NCBI GenBank assembly: GCA_945877525.1
Contig: CAMDVP010000158.1
Span: 1-7,125, forward strand
Source of the DNA: an uncultured Clostridia bacterium
GTDB lineage: Bacteria > Bacillota > Clostridia > Christensenellales > Aristaeellaceae
Direction: 5' to 3'
DNA: 7,125 nucleotides
Shown here one piece after another: positions 1 to 5,741 of the stretch. Below the pieces are notes generated by a model that worked only from the letters and a program-made list of their open reading frames with translations, had not been told where the DNA came from and searched no databases. Within the stretch, counting starts at the first letter, position 1, and the number at the start of each line of letters is the position of its first letter. The position numbers were made by a program, and so were the translations under genes.

Positions 1-1337
1 GGATACAGTGTGAACAGGCCATTTCCGAATACGGCTTTCTGGCCAAGCATCCCACAACGGGCGGAGCGATTGCCTCGCCCTTCATTTCTATGGCCCAGCA
101 GTACCTCAAGCAGATCAACCAGCTGTGGTACAAGAGCGTTTCTCCCTCTCTTCCCTTCGTGTACCACACCGGACGCTGTGACCCCGAGCTTTCCTTCCAC
201 ACCACCACGAAAACCGAGGAGCAGATCCTGCTCCACGTTGTCACCGCTCTCATTCACAACGGCGCCTTCCTGCTGGTAGATGCCATCAACCCCGATGGCA
301 GCATCGTGCCCGAGGTATACCATCATATGATGAAGAGCGTTTACGAAAAGACAATGCCCTATGAAAAGTACATCTCTGGCGACCTGAATACCGACGTGGG
401 CATCTGGTTCGCCAGTCATGCCAAGTTTGACCCCAATGAAACCGGCATTGACATGAACGGGAAGGATTACAATCCCCGCCACTACCTGGAAGACCCTGTG
501 GCCATGGCTTCCATCCTCCGGGAAAACAACACGCCGTTTGACGTGATTGGCAGCAAGAATATCCGCGACTACAAGGGAAAGGTGCTGGCGCTGTGCCACG
601 TTGCAGGCATTCTGGACAAGGAAATGGACGACATTGAGGCCTTTGTCGAAAAAGGCGGTAGCCTGTATGTCTCCGGCCCTGTGGCCAATAAGCGCCTGGA
701 AAAGCTGCTGGGCATCCATGTGACAGGACAAACCGAACACAACTTCACCTACATGGATCCCGCGGATGACGAGGGAACGATGACAGGCTTTACCAGGCTG
801 GCTCCCATGACTGTGACCGATCACCAGTATGTGTGTGAGATTTTGTCCGATGACGTACAGGTGCTGGCCACCAGAACCCTGCCTTATGCCATGACGGACA
901 CCGAGGTGTTCTCAGCCATCCACTCCAACCCGCCCGGAATTCACACCGGCGAGCCCTGCATGACCATGCGCCGGCAGGGAGATAGCCGCCTGATGTGGGT
1001 CGCCGCCCCCATCGAGTCTGCCCGTCCCTACATGAGCCGTCAGGTTGTCAACAACCTGATCAAGCTCCTCGTGGGCGAACCCTCCTGGGCTTCCAACGCG
1101 CCCAAGTTTGTGGAGGTTATTTCCTGGGACAAGGACGGCGAAACCTGCTTCGCGGTGGTAAACGAGCAGGAAGAATCTCCCGTTGTACCCATGACCGACA
1201 TTTGGGTGGAGGTACCCGGCGAGCATACGGCCGTTGCCCTTCCCGACGAAACGCCGCTGCCTGTTGTGCATGAAAATGGCAGGACAAAGGTCTTGCTTGA
1301 ACGCGTAGAACTGTTTACGATGTTCAAGATTCAATGA
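1..1337 (+). CDS. GH29-like glycoside hydrolase with beta-galactosidase-trimerisation-like domain, C-terminal part (5' end outside window)
   Basis: The reading frame is open from base 3 to the TGA at 1335-1337, giving 444 visible residues. The ATG at 90 has no ribosome site before it and sits inside continuous protein, so it is not the start. Visible residues 65-100 include TEEQILLHVVTALIHNGAFL and then an INPDGSI stretch. This matches the end of the GH29 alpha-L-fucosidase barrel, where a 'K.GNLLLN.GP..DG.I' pattern is usual. From about 130 to 300 there is an alpha/beta segment (TDVGIWFAS, DVIGSKNIRDYKGKVLAL, FVEKGGSLYVSG) typical of the glutamine-amidotransferase-like beta-galactosidase trimerisation fold. 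The last 75 residues look like a small beta domain. The catalytic nucleophile would lie upstream and cannot be checked. No signal peptide can be judged. The likely role is removal of fucose or a similar sugar from a glycan; the family call is reasonable but the substrate is unknown. It is the first visible gene of a possible sugar operon with the isomerase 50 nt downstream. Confidence 0.72.
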   Translation, partial: IQCEQAISEYGFLAKHPTTGGAIASPFISMAQQYLKQINQLWYKSVSPSLPFVYHTGRCDPELSFHTTTKTEEQILLHVVTALIHNGAFLLVDAINPDGSIVPEVYHHMMKSVYEKTMPYEKYISGDLNTDVGIWFASHAKFDPNETGIDMNGKDYNPRHYLEDPVAMASILRENNTPFDVIGSKNIRDYKGKVLALCHVAGILDKEMDDIEAFVEKGGSLYVSGPVANKRLEKLLGIHVTGQTEHNFTYMDPADDEGTMTGFTRLAPMTVTDHQYVCEILSDDVQVLATRTLPYAMTDTEVFSAIHSNPPGIHTGEPCMTMRRQGDSRLMWVAAPIESARPYMSRQVVNNLIKLLVGEPSWASNAPKFVEVISWDKDGETCFAVVNEQEESPVVPMTDIWVEVPGEHTAVALPDETPLPVVHENGRTKVLLERVELFTMFKIQ

Positions 1338-1346
1338 TGACAGTAG

Positions 1347-1371
1347 CCGGGTGCTGCTTGCACCCGGTTTT
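1347..1371 (+). terminator. GC-rich hairpin with short U-run between hydrolase and isomerase genes
   Basis: The arms CCGGGTGC (1347-1354) and GCACCCGG (1360-1367) pair perfectly over 8 bp around a 5-nt loop, followed at once by TTTT (1368-1371). It starts 10 nt after the hydrolase stop codon and ends 4 nt before the GGAGG of the next gene. The stem is strong but the T-run is short. It could be a partial terminator that lowers expression of the downstream gene, or a stabilising 3' end produced by processing. Confidence 0.6.
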
Positions 1372-1387
1372 CTATGGAGGATGAAGT

Positions 1388-2320
1388 ATGCTGCTCTTCA
1401 CGCAGGCAATCCCCCGCCCCGCTATTTGGGGCGGGACGCTGATTCGCGAGTATTTCCATTATCCCCAGTTCCCGGATGGCATTGGGCAGAGCTGGTCCTT
1501 CTCCTGCATGAAAGGGGAGGGTGAAAGCAACATCATCACCGACGGCCCTTATGCAGGCAAAACACTGCTGGACGTGTGGGAGCATGAGCCGCAGCTGTTC
1601 CATTCCCGTCATGCCCGTTTTCCCGTCATTATCTCTCTGGTAGCGCCCATGGATGATTTGAGCATTCAGGTTCACCCCACTGATGCCGTGGCCGCAAAAT
1701 CCGGCTATGCCACCGGCAAGAACGAGGCGTGGTATTTTTTGGAGGCGCCAGAGCATTCCACCATCGTTTATGGCCAAAATGCCAGGGACGAAGCAGGACT
1801 TCGGAATATGATCGCGAAGGATCAATGGAGTGATCTGATCCGCCATCTGCCAGTCAAGCAGGGGGACTTTGTCTATCTGCCCGCCGGCATGGTGCATGCC
1901 CTCAAAAAGGGCAACATCGTCTACGAAATCCAGCAGTCCACGGATGTGACCTACCGCTTCTTTGACTATCACCGCAAGGATGCGAAAGGCCAGGAGCGTC
2001 CCCTTCAGCTGGAAGAAGCCATTGCGTGCGTCGATTACGCTCTGGATGATACCTGCGCCCACCCGGAGCAGGCGACTTCCCGGCTTGCGGGCGCCACCAT
2101 CACGACGTTTATTGCCAACGATAGCTTCTGTGTCAGGCGATACGAAATCAGCGGAACGCAGGATTTCTCCTTTGACACCTACCAGCTCATGACCTGCGTC
2201 AAGGGCGAGGGCAGGGCGAACGGACGCAACATCGGCATAGGGGAAAGCTTCCTTGTAACCGCAGGCTCTGCGCTTACCCTGGAAGGCAACTGCACCCTGA
2301 TGTGTACCAGCGAAGAATAA
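1388..2320 (+). CDS. manA: Mannose-6-phosphate isomerase, class I (cupin, zinc-dependent)
   Basis: This enzyme interconverts mannose 6-phosphate and fructose 6-phosphate in the cytoplasm and so feeds mannose into glycolysis. The 310 residues match the short Bacillus-type class I enzymes (about 315 aa). Family motifs are clear: IWGG near residue 13; LSIQVHPTD, with Gln94 and His96 as zinc ligands; GKNEAWYFL, with Glu113 as a ligand; LPAGMVHAL, with His170 as a ligand; and QQSTDVTYRFFDY, which carries the active-site Arg190. The last 60 residues form the second, smaller cupin-like barrel. The start is set by GGAGG at 1376-1380, 7 nt before the ATG. The gene lies 50 nt after a glycoside hydrolase and upstream of a sugar-alcohol-type dehydrogenase, which points to sugar catabolism rather than capsule synthesis. 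Members of this family can also act on other phosphorylated or free aldoses, so the exact substrate is not proven. All key residues are intact. Confidence 0.9.
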   Translation: MLLFTQAIPRPAIWGGTLIREYFHYPQFPDGIGQSWSFSCMKGEGESNIITDGPYAGKTLLDVWEHEPQLFHSRHARFPVIISLVAPMDDLSIQVHPTDAVAAKSGYATGKNEAWYFLEAPEHSTIVYGQNARDEAGLRNMIAKDQWSDLIRHLPVKQGDFVYLPAGMVHALKKGNIVYEIQQSTDVTYRFFDYHRKDAKGQERPLQLEEAIACVDYALDDTCAHPEQATSRLAGATITTFIANDSFCVRRYEISGTQDFSFDTYQLMTCVKGEGRANGRNIGIGESFLVTAGSALTLEGNCTLMCTSEE

Positions 2321-2625
2321 CCGAAACAGGTATCCACCGGACCATCCGACAGATCCGTCCTTTGGGATGCAGAACGGGTGCGGCGCTTTATTCGCCGCTC
2401 CCCCTTTCCGAGATTCTTCAGGGCCGAAATCGACTGACTCTCCATGATGACGGAGGCCAGGGACTATGCCGGACAGCCTTTGGCCGCGCAAGTGCTCTTC
2501 AAGATTCATAAGGCTGCCGTTTGCAGAAGCAGAAACCACCTGAACTGCACCATTCAGACGGATAAGTGCCGCAATCAAAAGGCGCTTCATCGTGATAGAA
2601 TATCTACGGAAAGGCGGTAAGATGA
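2321..2625. other. 305-nt gap between isomerase and dehydrogenase genes, no gene recognised
   Basis: All forward frames and the long reverse frame were read. A forward frame at 2444-2620 could encode 58 residues, but it has no ribosome site and resembles no family I know. The reverse frame shows no convincing start. Apart from the hairpin at 2376-2402 and the dehydrogenase's ribosome site (purine-rich AAAGGCGG, about 2610-2617), nothing can be assigned. No good promoter was found upstream of the dehydrogenase. The stretch could be a long untranslated region or a decayed gene remnant. Confidence 0.5.
2376..2402 (+). terminator. Possible terminator hairpin after the isomerase gene
   Basis: GGG (2376-2378) pairs with CCC (2400-2402), then after a single T-T mismatch GCGGCG (2380-2385) pairs with CGCCGC (2393-2398) around a 7-nt loop. 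The stem is strong and lies 55 nt beyond the isomerase stop codon. It is followed by CCTTTCC rather than a clean T-run, so termination efficiency is doubtful. If it works, the dehydrogenase would need its own promoter or read-through. Confidence 0.35.
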
Positions 2626-3642
2626 ATGAAAGTTGCGGTTTTTTACGGAAAGGAAGATATTCGGATTGACCATCATTATCCTGTCCCTGAAATCGGCCCC
2701 GATGGTGTGCTCGTGCGGGTGAAGGCCTGCGGCGTGTGCGGAACGGATTTGCATATTTATTCCGGCGCACAGGGCGCTACGGACTGCAATCCCCCTGTGA
2801 TTCTGGGGCATGAACTGGCAGGAATCGTGGAAAAAGTAGGAGAGAACGTGACCCGTGTGCGCCCCGGTCAGCATGTGTCTGTTAACCCCAATATCTCCTG
2901 TGAAGCCTGCACGGCCTGCCGCCGCGGCGATCCACACTTCTGCGATCACATGATGGCCACCGGCGTCAATTACGACGGCGGGTTTGCCGAATACTGCGCG
3001 GTGCTGGAAAAGCAGGTGTTTGTCGTTCCCGACGATCTTCCCTTTGAAGAGGCCGCCATGGGCGAGCCTGTCAGCTGCTGCCTGCATGGCATCGACTTGT
3101 GCAATATCAAGTGCGGAGATTCCGTGATGATCGTGGGCGGCGGCTCCATCGGCCTGATCATGCTGCAACTGGCCCGCATGAGCGGCGCGGCCCGCACGGT
3201 GGTGCTGGAAACCAACGAAGCCCGCTTCTCCCTGATTCGCTCCCTGGGTGCGGACCTGGTGCTCAACCCCCTGAAGGATGACATCCACGCCGCCCTGGCA
3301 GAAAACGGGCTTGACGATATTCGCGTCACCATCGAGTGCGTGGGCCGGAAGGAAACGGTGGAATATGCCATGGAATATGCCGGAAAAGCAGGCACCGTGA
3401 TGATTTTCGGCCTTACGGATCCCGACTGCGCCGTTGCCTACTATCCCTTTGGCGCCTTCAAAAAGGAATTGACCGTAAAAACCTCCTTTGTGAATCCGAA
3501 CACCCAGGGTCGGGCGGTGGATATTATCAGTTCCGGCCGGCTGAACCTGAAGGATATCATCAGCGAACGCTTGCCGCTGGATCGCATTGGCGAAACCTTC
3601 GTACCCGGCCCGCGGGCAGGAAAGGTCATGATTGTATGCTGA
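2626..3642 (+). CDS. Zinc-dependent medium-chain dehydrogenase (sorbitol/threonine/galactitol-phosphate dehydrogenase-like)
   Basis: This 338-residue protein is a full-length member of the MDR alcohol dehydrogenase superfamily, which oxidises secondary alcohols or polyols with NAD(P). The catalytic zinc site is visible as Cys38 (in CGVCGTDLH), the GHE motif with His62 and Glu63, and Glu147 in GEP. The structural zinc loop keeps all four cysteines, Cys92, Cys95, Cys98 and Cys106. The Rossmann motif GGGSIG lies at 171-176 (Gly171, Gly173, Gly176). An acidic residue at the end of the second strand (Glu195 in VVLETNEAR) suggests preference for NAD over NADP. The start at 2626 follows a purine-rich AAAGGCGG; an out-of-frame ATG lies at 2622. 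It follows the isomerase after a 305-nt gap, and the context suggests a sugar, polyol or sugar-phosphate substrate. The family is too broad to name the substrate. An intrinsic terminator lies about 100 nt downstream. Confidence 0.87.
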   Translation: MKVAVFYGKEDIRIDHHYPVPEIGPDGVLVRVKACGVCGTDLHIYSGAQGATDCNPPVILGHELAGIVEKVGENVTRVRPGQHVSVNPNISCEACTACRRGDPHFCDHMMATGVNYDGGFAEYCAVLEKQVFVVPDDLPFEEAAMGEPVSCCLHGIDLCNIKCGDSVMIVGGGSIGLIMLQLARMSGAARTVVLETNEARFSLIRSLGADLVLNPLKDDIHAALAENGLDDIRVTIECVGRKETVEYAMEYAGKAGTVMIFGLTDPDCAVAYYPFGAFKKELTVKTSFVNPNTQGRAVDIISSGRLNLKDIISERLPLDRIGETFVPGPRAGKVMIVC

Positions 3643-3744
3643 TGGACCCGGATCACGGATAATGAGGCATCACGGGTCAGGGTATTATTCACATCGGGTA
3701 TTTTCGGAGCATAGGACAGCTTCCATGATGTTGGCCTGAATGGC

Positions 3745-3775
3745 AGCATGGTGAAGTCTCCCATGCTCCTTTTTT
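3745..3775 (+). terminator. Intrinsic terminator after the dehydrogenase gene
   Basis: AGCATGG (3745-3751) pairs with CCATGCT (3761-3767) around a 9-nt loop; after two C bases come six T bases (3770-3775). It lies about 100 nt beyond the dehydrogenase stop and before the promoter of the regulator gene, so it separates the sugar-related genes from the next unit. Confidence 0.7.
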
Positions 3776-3860
3776 CATCATTTCTTTTGATTTTCGCCTG
3801 GTGATGCCGTCAAGAAAAGCCGCTGTCCTTGTTTTTTCTATGTTCTCCCCTCCCGATTTA

Positions 3861-3889
3861 TTGACAGCCGGGGCATGCATGGCTATACT
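3861..3889 (+). promoter_or_regulatory. Sigma-70/sigma-A promoter of the marR-amidohydrolase-transporter unit
   Basis: A consensus -35 box TTGACA (3861-3866) is followed by a 17-nt spacer and a -10 box TATACT (3884-3889), one base off TATAAT. Spacing is ideal. Transcription would start near 3896, giving a leader of about 116 nt before the MarR ATG at 4012. The spacer contains the palindromic GCATGC (3873-3878). Confidence 0.85.
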
Positions 3890-3909
3890 CTTAGGTGTTG
3901 CATGATCAG

Positions 3910-3917
3910 TTGTACAA
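3910..3917. promoter_or_regulatory. Short palindrome TTGTACAA just after the predicted transcription start
   Basis: TTGTACAA is a perfect 8-bp palindrome located about +15 to +22 from the predicted start. Its position would suit a repressor roadblock, but the site is short and could be chance. It differs in sequence from the longer inverted repeat at 3976-3995. Confidence 0.25.
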
Positions 3918-3923
3918 TGCATC

Positions 3924-3969
3924 AACCACTGACGACGGGGTCTTGGCTTCGCAAAGTGGTTTATTTTTT
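3924..3969 (+). terminator. Possible attenuator hairpin in the marR leader
   Basis: AACCACT (3924-3930) pairs perfectly with AGTGGTT (3955-3961) across a 24-nt loop. The stem is followed by a T-rich tract ending in six T bases (3964-3969). It lies inside the transcribed leader, between the promoter and the MarR ribosome site, where a terminator could act as an attenuator. The large loop and AT-containing 7-bp stem make it weaker than the terminator at 3745-3775. No ligand-binding RNA fold was recognised. Confidence 0.4.
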
Positions 3970-3975
3970 ACGCAG

Positions 3976-3995
3976 AATGTTTCCACGGAAACATT
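3976..3995. promoter_or_regulatory. Candidate MarR operator, perfect 9-2-9 inverted repeat
   Basis: AATGTTTCC (3976-3984) and GGAAACATT (3987-3995) are exact reverse complements around the two bases AC. Near-perfect palindromes of this size are the usual binding sites of dimeric MarR-family proteins, and this one lies immediately upstream of the ribosome site of a MarR gene. It sits about 80 nt downstream of the predicted transcription start, so binding would act as a roadblock. As RNA it could also form a small hairpin next to the ribosome site. Confidence 0.7.
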
Positions 3996-3996
3996 T

Positions 3997-4002
3997 AGAG
4001 GG
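3997..4002 (+). promoter_or_regulatory. Ribosome binding site that sets the MarR start
   Basis: AGAGGG lies 9 nt before the ATG at 4012. It supports that start over the upstream in-frame GTG at 3895, which coincides with the predicted transcription start and so could not be translated from this promoter. An ATG at 4008 is out of frame and stops after two codons. Confidence 0.7.
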
Positions 4003-4011
4003 CGGCATGCG

Positions 4012-4461
4012 ATGAATAACTTTATCATCCAGATGGATGAGCAGGTGGTCAAGCTCTTTGGGATCCAGGAGGTGCTGGAGAAACGAAAGCATGACTACGG
4101 CACCGGCGATGAGCTGACCACAAGGGAGGTTCATATCATCGAGGCGATTGGCTCCTATCCAAACTGCAAGGCGGCAGAGCTGATCGACATGCTCGGCATT
4201 CTGAAGGGAACCTTCAGCAAGACCTCGCTTCAGCTGGAAAAACGGAAGCTGATCCTTCGTTACAACCGGCCGGGCAACAACCGGGATGTGTATTACAAGC
4301 TGACGGAGCAGGGCAAACGCGTTTTTGATTGCCACTATGCCTACCACGAAGCGCGTTCCGCCAGAATCTATTCGATTTTCCGAAGCTACACGCCGGAGGA
4401 GCAGGAACTGGTTCTGCGCTTTCTCCATGATTACGGCGAATACCTGAACGACTATCTGTAA
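4012..4461 (+). CDS. MarR-family winged-helix transcriptional regulator
   Basis: This is a 149-residue protein of standard MarR length, predicted to be a dimeric cytoplasmic DNA-binding regulator that usually represses its own operon until a small ligand binds. Residues 36-100 form the winged helix-turn-helix. LTTREVHIIEAI begins the domain, the segment from Ile63 to Ile81 (ILKGTFSK, then LEKRKLI) holds the recognition helix, and the wing (84-98) carries Arg91 and Asp92 of the usual 'D/R' turn before YYKLTEQGK. The helices at both ends (1-28 and 105-149) would form the dimer interface. The frame continues upstream to a GTG at 3895, but promoter and ribosome-site positions favour ATG 4012. Its gene is followed after 17 nt by the amidohydrolase, so it is almost certainly co-transcribed with it. 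The perfect inverted repeat at 3976-3995 is its likely operator. The ligand is unknown; the substrate of the neighbouring hydrolase or transporter is the natural candidate. Confidence 0.88.
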   Translation: MNNFIIQMDEQVVKLFGIQEVLEKRKHDYGTGDELTTREVHIIEAIGSYPNCKAAELIDMLGILKGTFSKTSLQLEKRKLILRYNRPGNNRDVYYKLTEQGKRVFDCHYAYHEARSARIYSIFRSYTPEEQELVLRFLHDYGEYLNDYL

Positions 4462-4478
4462 TACGGAGGCGGATTCAG

Positions 4479-5723
4479 ATGAATTCCATCAACATGGATT
4501 GCTACATTCTGCGCAATGCCAACATCGTAACCATGGAGGATGACAGCATTCTGTATGGTTATGACCTGTTTGTGGCTCAGGGTAGAATCTGGCGGATCAA
4601 GAAGCACATCGATATCAGCGATGTGCGGGAGATCGACTGCACCGGCAAGTATCTGCTGCCCGGCCTGTTCGACAACCACATCCACATGGACTCCAATGAA
4701 ATCACTGAGATGCTCATCGCCTGCGGTGTAACGACTGCCCGCAACATGTGGGGTCTGGCGGAAACCCAGCAGTGGCGCCGTGAGATCGACGCCGGCCTTC
4801 GCCCCGGCCCCACCATCTACTCCACCGGCCCCCTGACAGACGGCGTTACCTACTGGAACGGCTCCAAAATCGTCAAAACGCCCGAGCAGGGACATCTGGC
4901 AGTGATGGAATGCTTCCATCAGGGCTATGATTGGGTCAAGACCTACCCCAGCATTCCCAGGGACGCCTTCTTTGAAATCATGCGCACCGCCAATGAGCTG
5001 GGCATGAAGGTTATCGGCCACGGCAACTACAATGTGTCCTTCCGGGAGCTGGCCGACTGCGGCTACTATTCCCTGGAGCATATCTCCTGCCTGCCCAAAA
5101 CCAGCCAGGAGGAGGATATCGTCTATCTGGCCGAGTCCGGCATGTGGAGCTGCCCCACCGTGGTGGTGGCCAAGACCATTGAGGATTACGTCCATGCAGG
5201 CCGTCCCCTGAGCGAGACGCCCCATTACAACGCCATGAACCCCTACTGGCACCGCGACTGGGAGAACATTACCCAGTGGCGCAAGTCGCTCCACCGCTAC
5301 GACAATTACGACTTTGAGGAGGAGTTGGAGCGGGAGCGCATCTTCATGAAGCACAGCGACAGGATCCTGCTTGGCTCCGATGTGCCCAACCCAGGCGTGA
5401 CCGGTGGCTTCTCCGTGGCGGAGGAGCTGCAGAATCTGATGAAGTACTTCGGCATGACCGCCTATCAGGCGCTGAAGTGCGGCAGCGTAAACGGCGCCCT
5501 GTGCATGGGCATTGCCGATCACGTCGGCATGCTGAAGGAAGGGTTTGACGCAGACATTCTGGTTCTCACGGAAAACCCGTTTGTCAACGTATCATGTGTA
5601 GCTGACTTTGAACTGGTCATCAAGGGCGGCTGCGTTCATGATAGAGCATGGTGCAATGATCTGCTGAAAACCGTGCGGGAACGCCCCCGCACCGAGATCA
5701 TTCCGCTGATGCCCGAACAATAA
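4479..5723 (+). CDS. Metal-dependent amidohydrolase (prolidase/imidazolonepropionase-like)
   Basis: This 414-residue protein belongs to the amidohydrolase superfamily, TIM-barrel enzymes that use one or two metal ions to hydrolyse amide, lactam, ester or related bonds. The N-terminal beta-sandwich (about 8-58) leads into the barrel at LLPGLFDNHIHMD, which carries the HxH pair His67 and His69. Further candidate ligands are Lys154 in DWVKTYP (the position that is carboxylated in binuclear members), His181 in VIGHGN, His201 in SLEHISC, and the catalytic Asp301 in LLGSDVPNPG. The C-terminal segment GFDADILVLTENPF is the usual return of the beta-sandwich. All metal-site residues are present, so it is probably active. 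No signal peptide is seen, so it should be cytoplasmic. GGAGG at 4465-4469 lies 9 nt before the chosen ATG; an in-frame ATG at 4494 is less likely. It sits between a MarR gene and a solute-binding protein gene, which suggests that it breaks down an imported compound. Related proteins include dipeptidases, lactonases and imidazolonepropionases, so no substrate is assigned. Confidence 0.87.
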   Translation: MNSINMDCYILRNANIVTMEDDSILYGYDLFVAQGRIWRIKKHIDISDVREIDCTGKYLLPGLFDNHIHMDSNEITEMLIACGVTTARNMWGLAETQQWRREIDAGLRPGPTIYSTGPLTDGVTYWNGSKIVKTPEQGHLAVMECFHQGYDWVKTYPSIPRDAFFEIMRTANELGMKVIGHGNYNVSFRELADCGYYSLEHISCLPKTSQEEDIVYLAESGMWSCPTVVVAKTIEDYVHAGRPLSETPHYNAMNPYWHRDWENITQWRKSLHRYDNYDFEEELERERIFMKHSDRILLGSDVPNPGVTGGFSVAEELQNLMKYFGMTAYQALKCGSVNGALCMGIADHVGMLKEGFDADILVLTENPFVNVSCVADFELVIKGGCVHDRAWCNDLLKTVRERPRTEIIPLMPEQ

Positions 5724-5727
5724 TTAC

Positions 5728-5733
5728 AGGAGG
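5728..5733 (+). promoter_or_regulatory. Ribosome binding site that sets the solute-binding protein start
   Basis: AGGAGG starts 5 nt after the amidohydrolase stop codon. It is 8 nt before the ATG at 5742 but only 2 nt before the in-frame ATG at 5736, so 5742 is preferred. The protein then starts with the typical MKK of a signal peptide. Confidence 0.75.
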
Positions 5734-5741
5734 TAATGACC

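Noticed and set aside
2560..2602. Possible promoter with TAGAAT as -10 box before the dehydrogenase
   Set aside because: No acceptable -35 hexamer lies 16-18 nt upstream, so the match is not better than chance.
2444..2620. 58-codon forward frame upstream of the dehydrogenase
   Set aside because: No ribosome site precedes its ATG and the product matches no family I recognise; coding status is unsupported.
1331..2770. Long reverse-strand open frame (479 codons) spanning the isomerase gene and the following gap
   Set aside because: It lies opposite the clearly identified isomerase, has no ribosome site at a plausible start and contains no recognisable domain; it is a by-product of GC-rich codon use on the + strand.
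3645..3678. Inverted repeat GACCCG...CGGGTC just after the dehydrogenase stop
   Set aside because: Only 6 bp with a 22-nt loop and no T-run after it; the terminator at 3745-3775 is a better explanation for the 3' end.
3813..3839. AGAAAA/TTTTCT pairing with a T-run before the marR promoter
   Set aside because: The stem is only A-T rich with a 15-nt loop and would be unstable; it is probably just a pyrimidine-rich spacer.
4452..5522. Reverse-strand open frame (356 codons) opposite the amidohydrolase
   Set aside because: It mirrors the forward codons, is rich in low-information Gly/Val/His/Ala, shows no family motif and overlaps a gene with complete catalytic residues.
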